From contig CANMEI010000003.1 of assembly GCA_947496695.1 (NCBI GenBank), positions 1-64,000 on the forward strand: a stretch of DNA of 64,000 nucleotides, given 5' to 3'. The translations under genes were made by a program, and so were the position numbers. Shown piece after piece: positions 46,371 to 55,223 of the stretch. This DNA is from an uncultured Cellulophaga sp. (GTDB taxonomy: Bacteria; Bacteroidota; Bacteroidia; Flavobacteriales; Flavobacteriaceae). The notes under the pieces are model-generated. The model had not been told where the DNA came from and did no database searches. It saw only the letters and a list, made by a program, of their open reading frames with translations. The stretch's first letter is position 1, and each line of letters opens with the position of its first letter.

Positions 46371-46402
46371 AAAAAGGGAATCGTAAAATGATTCCCTTTT
46401 TT
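46371..46402 (-). terminator. Intrinsic terminator of the PPK2-M28-M13 run
   Basis: AAAAGGGAATC pairs with GATTCCCTTTT around a 7-base loop. T-runs lie on both strands. It is 19 bases beyond the M13 peptidase stop. Confidence 0.9.
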
Positions 46403-46421
46403 AATATTATTCAAATTTATT

Positions 46422-48470
46422 TTACCAAATTCTGACTCTATCTTCTGGTGCTAAATACATTGCATCTCCTTTTTTAATATCAAAAGCTTTATAGAAAGCA
46501 TCAATATTTTGTAAAGGTTGCGTTGCTCTATATTGACCAGGAGAATGCGGATCTGTTTTTACTTGCGTACGCAAAGCATCTTCCCTTGACAATGTACGCC
46601 AAACTGTTGCCCAAGACATAAAGAAACGTTGTTCTGCTGTATAACCATCAATAGGATCAGGCTTACCATTCTCTTTAAAATATTGTTGTAAACCATCATA
46701 CGCACCTAAAACACCTCCCAAATCACCAATGTTTTCTCCTAAAGTAAATTTACCATTTATAAAAACACTATCTAAAACTTGTATTTTATCATATTGATCT
46801 GCCAATGCACCACTACGTTCTGTAAATTGAGCTAAATCTTCATCTGTCCACCAATTTACAAGATTTCCGTTCGCGTCAAAACGAGCACCACTATCATCAA
46901 AAGCATGAGAAATTTCATGCCCAATAACAGCACCAATGCCCCCATAATTAACAGCATCATCTGCTAAATAATCATAAAATGGTGGTTGTAATATTGCAGC
47001 AGGAAATACGATTTCATTATTTAAAGGATTAAAATATGCATTTACAGTTTGTGGAGACATTCCCCATTCGGTACGATCAACTGGTTCTCCTATTTTTTCA
47101 AGTTCTTTAGCTTTATTCCATTTTTGAACTGCTAAAATATTTTCAAAATAACTATTGATTTCAGTAACTTCCATTGCTGAATAATCTTCCCAATCATCAG
47201 GATACCCAATTTTCACAGTAAATTTATCTAACTTTTCTACAGCTTTAATTTTAGTTGAATCACCCATCCAATCTAAAACCTTAATTCTAGCTTGAAAAGC
47301 AGCTATGATATTTTTAATCATAGTTTCTGCTTTCTCCTTAGCTTCTGCAGGAAACTTTTCATCTACATATAATTTCCCTAAAGCTTCACCTACAGTACCA
47401 TTTACGGTTGCCAACGCTCTTTCATCTGCAGGGCGTTGCTTTTTATCCCCTCTTAAATATTTACTATAAAACTCCCAGTTGGCTGTTTCAATTTCAGTTG
47501 TCAATTTTCCAGTAGCACTATTAAAAGTATCCCAAACAAGTAATTTTTTTATATCAGCTAAAGGGGTTGAAGTTAAAAAAGAATTTAACTCTTCAACATA
47601 TTTAGGTTCTGTTACAATAAGCGTATCTACTTTTTTTGTAATGCCCATATCTTTCATCATTTTTGAAAGACTTATAGATGGAATTAAATTTTGAGCTTCT
47701 TCAATAGTTTTAGGGTTATTTAAGTTTCTTGCATCTCTCTTAGCTACTTTATCTAATCTTGGTGTTGCCAATGCTGTTTCCATAGCAAGAATTTTAATTG
47801 CGACTGCCTTTGCTTCTGATTCACCTTCACCAACATACTGTAACATTCTAGTTATGTGTGCTACATATTTTTCTCTAATTTCTTTAGATTTATCGTCTTG
47901 ATCTAAATAGTAATCACGATCAGGTAAACCTAAATTATTTGTACCAATATAAACAGCATTCATTTTACTGTTAGCTAAATTAGGGAATATAGCTATTCCA
48001 AAAAAAGGAGAACTAACTGCTGGGTTTGTTTCGATTAAGGTTTGCAATTCTGAAAGGTTTTTCGCCTTATTAATTGCTTCTATTGCGGGCATAATTGGAG
48101 TTACACCTAATTCATTTCTTTTAACTGTATCTAATTTTGATTTAAAAATAAATAACGCTTTTGCTTGATCAGTTGATGCATTATATTTATCACTATTATT
48201 TGCCTTATCAATAATTTCAAGAACATCTGCATCTGTAGATTTTCTTAAAACACTAAAACCTCCCCAAGTTGATCTATCATCAGGAATTTCAGTATTTTTT
48301 AGCCAACTTCCATTCACGAACTCATAAAAGTTATCTTTAGGGCTTACAGTAGTATCCATGTTTGCTAAAATAATACCTCTAGAAGGTTCTTCAGCTTTTA
48401 CTGTTTTTTCATTTTTACAAGAATAGCATAAACTAATACCGATAATTGCAACAATAAATTTGTTTTTCAT
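46422..48470 (-). CDS. M13 (neprilysin-like) metallopeptidase lipoprotein
   Basis: The 682-residue zinc peptidase has a lipoprotein signal with cysteine near residue 18 (SLCYSC). The N-terminal M13 domain (about 40-420) begins DNFYEFVNGSWLKNTEIPDD. The catalytic domain has VIGHEISHAFDDSG (HExxH near residue 519) and the third-ligand motif ENIGDLGGV, and it ends in the conserved VRIW tryptophan. NAYFNPLNNEIVFPAAILQPPF contains the substrate-binding NAYY-like motif as NAYF. It probably trims oligopeptides in the periplasm or at the outer membrane. It lies 55 bases after the M28 gene. Confidence 0.95.
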   Translation of the reverse strand: MKNKFIVAIIGISLCYSCKNEKTVKAEEPSRGIILANMDTTVSPKDNFYEFVNGSWLKNTEIPDDRSTWGGFSVLRKSTDADVLEIIDKANNSDKYNASTDQAKALFIFKSKLDTVKRNELGVTPIMPAIEAINKAKNLSELQTLIETNPAVSSPFFGIAIFPNLANSKMNAVYIGTNNLGLPDRDYYLDQDDKSKEIREKYVAHITRMLQYVGEGESEAKAVAIKILAMETALATPRLDKVAKRDARNLNNPKTIEEAQNLIPSISLSKMMKDMGITKKVDTLIVTEPKYVEELNSFLTSTPLADIKKLLVWDTFNSATGKLTTEIETANWEFYSKYLRGDKKQRPADERALATVNGTVGEALGKLYVDEKFPAEAKEKAETMIKNIIAAFQARIKVLDWMGDSTKIKAVEKLDKFTVKIGYPDDWEDYSAMEVTEINSYFENILAVQKWNKAKELEKIGEPVDRTEWGMSPQTVNAYFNPLNNEIVFPAAILQPPFYDYLADDAVNYGGIGAVIGHEISHAFDDSGARFDANGNLVNWWTDEDLAQFTERSGALADQYDKIQVLDSVFINGKFTLGENIGDLGGVLGAYDGLQQYFKENGKPDPIDGYTAEQRFFMSWATVWRTLSREDALRTQVKTDPHSPGQYRATQPLQNIDAFYKAFDIKKGDAMYLAPEDRVRIW

Positions 48471-48525
48471 TTTTTAGAGTTTATAGTATAAATTATTTAG
48501 TCACAACTAAGATACTTCAAATAAA

Positions 48526-49911
48526 TTATTTAATACCTTCAACTCCATAATTATCAAACAAATACACTAAACTTGCCATTGTAGCAGCACCCAATTGAAG
48601 CTCACGTTTATTTACATGTTCAAAAGTATCATTTGCTGCATGATGATGATCAAAATAGCGTTGTGAGTCTGGTCTCAAACCTGCTAAAACCATTTTATCA
48701 TCATTTAAAGGTTTAATATCTGCACCACTAAACCCTTTATTAAATAGATGAATTAAATAAGGTTCAAAAAGTGGTTTCCAACTTTCAACTTTTTTGAAAT
48801 TTGCATCGGAACAATTAAATGTGAAGCCACGTGGCGAAAAACCACCTGCATCACTCTCTAAAGCAAAAATATGCTTCTCATTTTTACTCTTTGCTACCTC
48901 TGCATATTTATTGCCTCCACGTAAACCATTCTCTTCATTCATAAAAAGAACAACTCTAATTGTTCTTTTTGGTTTATAGCCTGTTTCTTTTAATAAACGG
49001 AGCACTTCCATGCTCTGAACGGTACCAGCTCCATCGTCATGAGAACCATCACCTAAATCCCAAGAATCTAAATGTCCACCTACAACTATAATTTCATCTG
49101 GGTTTGTACTCCCTTTTATTTCACCAATTACATTATATGATTGAACATCATTGAATTGCTGACAATTTTGTTTAAAATAGAATTTAATATCAGGATTCAA
49201 GCTTAAGGAAATACTTAATAAATCTGCCGCGTTTGTACTAATTGCAGCTGCAGGTATTCTATCTTTCACAGGCGTATCACCATAACTCATTGACCCTGTA
49301 TGTGGATAATCATCTTGCCTAAGATTCATAGATCGAACAATTACACCTACTGCACCATATTTTGCCGCTTCTGCCGCACCTGAATATCGTTGATCTACAC
49401 AACCTGAATAAGCTGTAAATGTGGTAATTTCAGTAGCATCCATCGGTCTATTAAAAAACACAATATTACCCTGTAACCTCTGTTTGCCTAAAATAGCTAA
49501 ATCATCTAAACTTTTAACCTCTACAACGTTAGTTTTTATACCAATTGATGGTGTACTTACAGAACCCCCTAATGCACATATTGGCACATTAGTTGTTACC
49601 CCTGGAGTTGTTTCAAAATATGCAAACTCAGGCAATCCACGCGTCCACTTTGGCACCATAACAGGCTGTAACCATACACGGTCTAAGCCTAAAGTTTCTA
49701 ATTGACTTTTGGTATAATCAACAGCTTGTTGTGCTTGTACTGAACCAGAAAGTCGACCTCCAATTTGATTTGATAAGTGATTAAGCCAATCATAGCCTTT
49801 TCCATTTATTAATGCAGTATCATATATTGATTTTAACTGAACCTCATCTGTATTTTGAGAAATAACAGATGAAATAATAAAAAAAGTAGCTATCCCAAAT
49901 ATCCTTTTCAT
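48526..49911 (-). CDS. M28-family metallopeptidase with PA domain
   Basis: The 461-residue exported peptidase has a signal peptide (about 1-18, ending ISQ). A protease-associated insert (about 120-250) carries GNIVFFNRP and AAKYGAVGVIVRS. The M28 core shows VVGGHLDSWDLGDGSHDDGAGT (two zinc ligands) and VVLFMNEENGLRGG, with the catalytic glutamate pair. The C-terminal YFDHHHAANDTFEHV supplies the last ligand. It resembles carboxypeptidase Q or aminopeptidases. Its ATG overlaps the PPK2 stop by four bases (ATGA), so the two are translationally coupled. Confidence 0.92.
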   Translation of the reverse strand: MKRIFGIATFFIISSVISQNTDEVQLKSIYDTALINGKGYDWLNHLSNQIGGRLSGSVQAQQAVDYTKSQLETLGLDRVWLQPVMVPKWTRGLPEFAYFETTPGVTTNVPICALGGSVSTPSIGIKTNVVEVKSLDDLAILGKQRLQGNIVFFNRPMDATEITTFTAYSGCVDQRYSGAAEAAKYGAVGVIVRSMNLRQDDYPHTGSMSYGDTPVKDRIPAAAISTNAADLLSISLSLNPDIKFYFKQNCQQFNDVQSYNVIGEIKGSTNPDEIIVVGGHLDSWDLGDGSHDDGAGTVQSMEVLRLLKETGYKPKRTIRVVLFMNEENGLRGGNKYAEVAKSKNEKHIFALESDAGGFSPRGFTFNCSDANFKKVESWKPLFEPYLIHLFNKGFSGADIKPLNDDKMVLAGLRPDSQRYFDHHHAANDTFEHVNKRELQLGAATMASLVYLFDNYGVEGIK

Positions 49912-50792
49912 TTTTTTTCGTTTTCTAGTTGTTTTTTATAATCTTCTAAATTAGCCTTTATTTTATCGTTCAGCTCTGGTTCTTTAATATCTTTATATTT
50001 TTTTAACTCTTTTAATAATATTTCTGCTACAATTAAACGGGTAGCTTTTTTATTATCTGCAGGAACAACAAACCATGGAGCATGCGTTTTTGATGTTTTA
50101 TTAATCGCATCTTCATAACATTCTTGATATTTATTCCAAAGTTTTCTTTCTTTTAAATCTCCTGGTGAAAATTTCCAATTTTTTTGTTTTAAATCTAGTC
50201 TTCTTAATAACCGTTGCCTTTGCTCTTCTTTAGAAAGATGCAAAAATATTTTGAAAATTATTGTTCCATTAGTTGCAATATGCTTTTCAAAATTATTGAT
50301 TTGATTAAAACGACTTTCCCAAAACGTATCATCTAAATCTTCAACAGAATGAATACCAGGAATATGTTCGCTTAAAACATACTCAGGATGTACTCTTGTT
50401 ACCAATACATTCTCATAATGGGTACGATTAAAAACCCCAACTTTACCTTTTGCAGGCAATGCTATATAATGCCGCCATAAATAATCATGTTTTTTTTCTA
50501 ACTCTGTAGGAACTTTAAAACTATAAACTTCTACTCCTCTTGCATTAAAATCTTTAAACACCTCTCTAATTAAACTGTCTTTACCTGAAGTATCCATCCC
50601 TTGTAGGCAAAGTAAAACACTATATTTTCCATGTGCATACATTGTGTCTTGAAAGTCACCTAATTCTCTACGAACTTTTTTTAAAGCTTTTTTAAGTTCT
50701 TTATCATCAGTTCCAAGATCTTCAAATGTATTTATATTTTGTAGAACTATATTATCAATAACGCGATATGCATCTGTATTTACTTCCTTCAT
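49908..50792 (-). CDS. Polyphosphate kinase 2-family phosphotransferase
   Basis: This 294-residue enzyme phosphorylates nucleotides using polyphosphate. It has Walker A GMDTSGKDS (65-73), the segment GVFNRTHYENVLVTRVHPE, and the lid motif RRLDLKQKNWKFSPGDLKER. The length and single P-loop domain fit the short PPK2 group (polyphosphate:AMP/ADP phosphotransferase type). Which nucleotide it prefers cannot be settled by eye. It is first in the run with the two secreted peptidases, an unexplained pairing. Confidence 0.93.
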   Translation of the reverse strand: MKEVNTDAYRVIDNIVLQNINTFEDLGTDDKELKKALKKVRRELGDFQDTMYAHGKYSVLLCLQGMDTSGKDSLIREVFKDFNARGVEVYSFKVPTELEKKHDYLWRHYIALPAKGKVGVFNRTHYENVLVTRVHPEYVLSEHIPGIHSVEDLDDTFWESRFNQINNFEKHIATNGTIIFKIFLHLSKEEQRQRLLRRLDLKQKNWKFSPGDLKERKLWNKYQECYEDAINKTSKTHAPWFVVPADNKKATRLIVAEILLKELKKYKDIKEPELNDKIKANLEDYKKQLENEKK

Positions 50793-51031
50793 CCTATGAA
50801 GATAAAATTTTTTAGAAAATAATACTAACTATATCAAAAATAGGTTTATGATTGTTAATTAGCATTTATATAACTTAAAATAATATTAGACTATTGTAAA
50901 TTGACAATCTTAACTTATTCAAAAAAAACAACTTTAATCGTTTGAATACTAATTTTATGTTTTATAACTAAAGGTTAGACTAACTTAAAAGTAGTTTGTC
51001 GAATAAAAATTTTAAATTAAAGTATAGTCAA

Positions 51032-51039
51032 TATCTTTG
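51032..51039 (+). promoter_or_regulatory. -7 box for the 51084 gene
   Basis: TATCTTTG matches TAnnTTTG and ends 44 bases before the ATG. Confidence 0.5.
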
Positions 51040-51083
51040 TTAATATAACATACCCAAAGTGTTATAATCTTAAAACTTAACCT

Positions 51084-51779
51084 ATGAAAAGTAAATTTCT
51101 TTTACTTTGCGCTTTTTGCGCACTAACATTATCTTCTTTCTCAAATTCTGAGAGAGCATGCGAATATGTTGGTTCTAATATTGAATATATAACTTCTCAA
51201 ACACAAAAAGCTTTATTAGAAACTGAAATAAATAAAACCAAATACGAAACCTACAAAGCAATTAATGCTATCGAAAAAACAAAAACACAGTTAAATGATT
51301 GTGGTTGTAGTTATGCAAGTAAAAATTTATTTGAAGGCTTAGAAAATTTAATAAAGGCGACTAAGACATCTTCTATAAAAGCAGCTCATGTTTTATTAAA
51401 AAGAGTTTTGATTAACACTTCTTCAAGTATAGAAGCATTGAAAAAGCATCATTTACACAAAAGCAAATATCAAAATGATGTTTTAACTTTAAACACTAAT
51501 GATTCTTTTCAAAACAAATCTAACTTATACTCTAAAATGCCTAGTGAAAGAGAAATGCGTCAAAAAATTGATATTTCTTTAGAAAAGTTTGAAACTTCAT
51601 TGACCAATGTTATTAGTATTCTTGATTGTTCAGAAGCTAAAGCTTACATGAAAAAAGTACAAAGTGAATGTCAACAAGAATTATTTAGAGAAGACCTTTC
51701 TGACAGTAAAAGATATTATAATTTAAGAACTAAATCTATAGTTACTAATGCCTTAAAAAAATTACCTAAATGCGATTAA
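51084..51779 (+). CDS. Secreted protein of unknown function
   Basis: I cannot assign a family. The 231-residue product has a signal peptide (about 1-21, ending SSFSNS). It is then almost entirely helical and charged, with several cysteines (near residue 26, a CGC around 74-76, and single ones near 180, 193 and 230). The pattern CG-CSYASKNLFEGLENLIKAT suggests a helical bundle, possibly disulfide-bonded in the periplasm. It has its own -7 box and converges on the response-regulator gene. One base separates the two stop codons, and a 28-bp palindrome spans them. Confidence 0.6.
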   Translation: MKSKFLLLCAFCALTLSSFSNSERACEYVGSNIEYITSQTQKALLETEINKTKYETYKAINAIEKTKTQLNDCGCSYASKNLFEGLENLIKATKTSSIKAAHVLLKRVLINTSSSIEALKKHHLHKSKYQNDVLTLNTNDSFQNKSNLYSKMPSEREMRQKIDISLEKFETSLTNVISILDCSEAKAYMKKVQSECQQELFREDLSDSKRYYNLRTKSIVTNALKKLPKCD

Positions 51780-51803
51780 ACTATTTGCTTGCAAATAGTT
51801 TAA
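51776..51803. repeat. 28-bp perfect palindrome across two convergent stop codons
   Basis: The arms 51776-51788 (TTAAACTATTTGC) and 51791-51803 (GCAAATAGTTTAA) are exact reverse complements with a 2-base spacer. They contain the TAA of the secreted-protein gene and the TAG of the regulator gene. There is no T-run, so it is an atypical bidirectional terminator at best. Confidence 0.85.
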
Positions 51804-52944
51804 CATCATCAACATCTACTTCTGCTTTTCCCAAAATTATTAATCTTTCAACTACATTACGCAATTCACGTATATTACCGGTCCAGTCATATTCTTTCAA
51901 TAAAGCTATAGCTTTATCACTAAATATTTTTGGTGCAGTACCTTGTTCTGATGCTATTTTTTTTGAAAAATGATTTACCAATAAAGGGATATCATCACGC
52001 CTATCATTTAATGCTGGCACTTTTACTAAAATTACAGCAAGTCTATGATATAAATCTTCTCTAAAACGACCTTCTTCTATTTCCAATTTTAAGTCTTTAT
52101 TAGTTGCAGCAACTACTCTAACATTAACTTTAATATCTTTATCTGTACCAACACGAGAAATTTTACTTTCTTGCAATGCTCTTAACACTTTTGCTTGAGC
52201 AGATAAACTCATGTCACCAATTTCATCTAAGAAAATAGTTCCATTATTAGCGGCTTCGAATTTACCAGCTCTATCTTTTACAGCAGATGTAAATGCTCCT
52301 TTTACATGACCAAACAATTCGCTTTCTATTAACTCAGAAGGTATTGCAGCACAATTAACCTCAATAAAAGGTGAACCACTACGCTGACTTTTTTCGTGTA
52401 CCCAATGTGCCACTAATTCTTTACCTGTACCATTTGGCCCCGTAATCAAGACACGAGCATCCGTAGGAGCAACTTTTTCAATTATATCTTTTATTCCTGA
52501 AATCGCATCACTTTCACCTACCATTTGGTAGTTCTTACTTACTTTTTTCTTTAAATTCTTATTTTCAACTACTAATTCCTTTTTATCTAATGCATTTCTA
52601 ACAGTAGTTAATAATCTGTTTAAATCTGGCGGTTTTGATATGTAATCAAAAGCACCTAAACGCATTGTATTTACAGCTGTATCTAAATCACCATGTCCAG
52701 ATATCATTACGAAAGGAATTTCTGGTTTTATTTTTTTACAAGCTTCCAATACCTCAACACCATCCATCTTTGGCATTTTAATATCACAGATAACCAAATC
52801 GTAATCTTCTTTTTTAAGTATTTCAATACCTCTTAACCCATCTTCAGCTTCATCAACTGAATAAGATTCATTTTCTTCTGAAAGTATTTTTACTAAAACC
52901 CTTCTAATTGCAGCTTCGTCTTCTATAACTAGTATTTTTGACAT
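51781..52944 (-). CDS. NtrC-family response regulator lacking a DNA-binding domain
   Basis: The 387-residue protein has a receiver domain (1-120, phospho-acceptor D54, conserved lysine in SKPP) and a sigma-54-type AAA+ domain (about 140-375). The AAA+ domain has Walker A GPNGTGKE (169-176), Walker B FLDEIGD (238-244), arginine finger FREDLYHRL and sensor II GNIRELRN. The sigma-54 contact loop is GAFTSA (216-221), not GAFTGA. The chain ends only 24 residues after sensor II, leaving no room for the usual Fis-type helix-turn-helix. It may act from solution, as FlgR and CtcC do. No histidine kinase is adjacent. It is last in the NatA-NatB-MscS operon. Confidence 0.93.
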   Translation of the reverse strand: MSKILVIEDEAAIRRVLVKILSEENESYSVDEAEDGLRGIEILKKEDYDLVICDIKMPKMDGVEVLEACKKIKPEIPFVMISGHGDLDTAVNTMRLGAFDYISKPPDLNRLLTTVRNALDKKELVVENKNLKKKVSKNYQMVGESDAISGIKDIIEKVAPTDARVLITGPNGTGKELVAHWVHEKSQRSGSPFIEVNCAAIPSELIESELFGHVKGAFTSAVKDRAGKFEAANNGTIFLDEIGDMSLSAQAKVLRALQESKISRVGTDKDIKVNVRVVAATNKDLKLEIEEGRFREDLYHRLAVILVKVPALNDRRDDIPLLVNHFSKKIASEQGTAPKIFSDKAIALLKEYDWTGNIRELRNVVERLIILGKAEVDVDDVKLFASK

Positions 52945-52993
52945 ATACTTATATTTTAAATTTCACATACTATATAAACATATGAAATGTTAT

Positions 52994-53878
52994 TTAACTA
53001 TTTTTTATATGAACATCACGTTGCGGAAATGGTATGCTAATATTGTGTTCTCTAAATTTAGCATCAATCTTGTACCTAATAGCACTTTTTATTCTTGGGT
53101 CTGAAAAACTATCGCTTATATAAAAGTTAATCGCAAAAATTAAAGCTGAATCTCCAAAATCTTCAAAAACAACAAATGGTTTCGGAGATTTTAAAATTCC
53201 TTTTTCATCTATAACAGACTCTTCTAATAATTTAGTTACCAAATTTACATCACTACCATAAGCAACACCCAACCTTACTGTTTCACGAGTTGTTTTATGA
53301 TTTTGTGTGTAGTTATAAATTGTTTCACTAATAAACTTATGATTTGGTATAATTACCACCTTATCATCTCTAGTAATACAACGTGTTGTTCTTAATTTTA
53401 TCTCAAAAACCTTACCAACTTTTCCGTTTACCTCTACAATGTCTCCAACACTTAAAGATTTATCAATTATAATAAATATACCTCCAATAATATCTTGAAA
53501 CAACTCTTGTAATGCTAAACCTAACCCTACAAATAATGCTGCAGATGCAGTAAGTAGTATTGATATATTAATGCCTGCAGCACTCATTGTTACAACAATA
53601 ACAACTAAATAGACTACATATCTAATAAACTTAAAAACACTTATAAACTTAAGTTTATCATCAGTTTGCATTTTGCGCGTAAAAAATACACGCAACCATT
53701 TTAAAACAAAACTAGTAAACAAAAAAGCCAGAAATAATAGTAAAATTAGACCTATTGTAATATGAATTTCTTTTTCACCTTTACCAAAGTGAATTCCTAA
53801 TTCAAGAAAATTTTGAACAGATCCTAAAATATCATTTTCAAAAATATCTTTTGCCTTATTATTACTACTCTCTTGCAT
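52994..53878 (-). CDS. Small-conductance mechanosensitive channel (MscS family)
   Basis: The 294-residue inner-membrane protein has three hydrophobic segments (about 38-60, 85-105 and 108-140). The pore helix ASAALFVGLGLALQELFQDIIGGIFI is glycine/alanine-rich as in MscS. The beta domain follows with GDIVEVNGKVGKVFEIKLRTTRCITRDDKVVIIPN, then the alpha/beta cytoplasmic vestibule. It should open under membrane tension to release solutes. It begins 4 bases after the NatB-like permease and is 49 bases before the response regulator. Confidence 0.93.
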   Translation of the reverse strand: MQESSNNKAKDIFENDILGSVQNFLELGIHFGKGEKEIHITIGLILLLFLAFLFTSFVLKWLRVFFTRKMQTDDKLKFISVFKFIRYVVYLVVIVVTMSAAGINISILLTASAALFVGLGLALQELFQDIIGGIFIIIDKSLSVGDIVEVNGKVGKVFEIKLRTTRCITRDDKVVIIPNHKFISETIYNYTQNHKTTRETVRLGVAYGSDVNLVTKLLEESVIDEKGILKSPKPFVVFEDFGDSALIFAINFYISDSFSDPRIKSAIRYKIDAKFREHNISIPFPQRDVHIKNS

Positions 53879-53882
53879 TGTT

Positions 53883-55223
53883 CTAATATTTTAACCACTT
53901 ATAAAGTTCTTTATAAGTAGGTTTTTTACCATACATTAAAATACCAATTTTGTAAATTTTAGATGAAAGCCACACAATACCAATAAACGTAATAATTAAT
54001 AATAAAATTGAAGTTATTAATTGCCATACTGGAACTCCCCCCTCTCCTATGCCACTTGACAACCTCATTAACATAACAATTGGTGATGTTAACGGAAATA
54101 ATGAAAAAGCAACTGCTGTTGGTCCATTCGGATTATTAAAAACGGAAAAGAAACCTACATAAATAGCCAACATTAAAGGCATTATTACAGGAAAAACAAA
54201 TTGTTGAGTATCTGTTTCATTATCAACAGCTGCACCAATTGCTGCATATATTGAACTATAAATTAAATAGCCCAATAAAAAGTAAATTACAAAAAAGCTA
54301 ATTAACATTACCCACGGAATCTTATAAATCTCCATACCTAAAGCCATTACTTTTTCATTTATCATACTTGCAGAAGGTATTGCCGTAGGGACTCCTTGAC
54401 CTACCATTTGGTTTGATGCATCAAAACTAGAGGGATCAATATCAAAAAAGAAAATAACTACGGTTAATAATATCGAACCTGAAATAATCCAAATCGCAAA
54501 CTGGGTAATACCTGCTAATGAAGTTCCTATAATTTTACCCATCATTAATTGAAACGGTTTAACTGATGAGATAATAACTTCAATAATTCTACTCGTTTTT
54601 TCTTCAATTACACTACGCATTACAAAACCACCGTAAATAATAATAAACATCATTATTAAATACCCAAAGCCACCACCTATAAAAGCTTTAATTTCATTAA
54701 AGCCCTTCACATTAAGTTCACCAGAAAAAGTTGCGGTTTGCATTGTAAAAGGTTCTTCGATAGTTGAAAACTGCTGTTTAGAAACACCTATTTTATACAA
54801 TCTATCTTGTTCTAACCTTGTTTTAAAAACACCTTCCAATTTTTCTAAAATACTAGTACTTGGGGCTTCTTTAGTATAAAAAAAAGTTTTTGTTGCCACC
54901 TCTTCTATATTGGAAGCTTCAGGAATATGTAACAAACCATAATACCCCATATTTTCAGTAGAATCTATAGCTACCTGTAAAGGCAAATTACTTAAATTTA
55001 TATAAGAAGTTGTTTCTGTAGTAACAAATTCATTACTGAAAAAATCACTTTCATTTAAAACGGTTATAATTTGTTTTTCACTATCATTTAATCTAGTCAA
55101 AAAAGCAATTAAAACAACCATAGCCACCATTAAAATAGGACTTAAAAAAGTCATAATTACAAAAGATTTATTACGAACCTTTGCTAGATACTCTCTTTTT
55201 ATTATTAATAATAACTTATCCAT
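53883..55223 (-). CDS. ABC-2 permease, NatB-like
   Basis: The 446-residue membrane protein has one N-terminal helix (about 20-42), a large external loop (about 45-180) and five or six C-terminal helices. It shows KREYLAKVRNKSFVIMTFLSPIL at the start and GGFVMRSVIEEKTSRIIEVIISSVKPFQLMMGKIIG, the family's elbow segment. It resembles NatB of the sodium exporter NatAB, but the substrate is uncertain. It overlaps the ATPase gene by 8 bases. Confidence 0.88.
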   Translation of the reverse strand: MDKLLLIIKREYLAKVRNKSFVIMTFLSPILMVAMVVLIAFLTRLNDSEKQIITVLNESDFFSNEFVTTETTSYINLSNLPLQVAIDSTENMGYYGLLHIPEASNIEEVATKTFFYTKEAPSTSILEKLEGVFKTRLEQDRLYKIGVSKQQFSTIEEPFTMQTATFSGELNVKGFNEIKAFIGGGFGYLIMMFIIIYGGFVMRSVIEEKTSRIIEVIISSVKPFQLMMGKIIGTSLAGITQFAIWIISGSILLTVVIFFFDIDPSSFDASNQMVGQGVPTAIPSASMINEKVMALGMEIYKIPWVMLISFFVIYFLLGYLIYSSIYAAIGAAVDNETDTQQFVFPVIMPLMLAIYVGFFSVFNNPNGPTAVAFSLFPLTSPIVMLMRLSSGIGEGGVPVWQLITSILLLIITFIGIVWLSSKIYKIGILMYGKKPTYKELYKWLKY

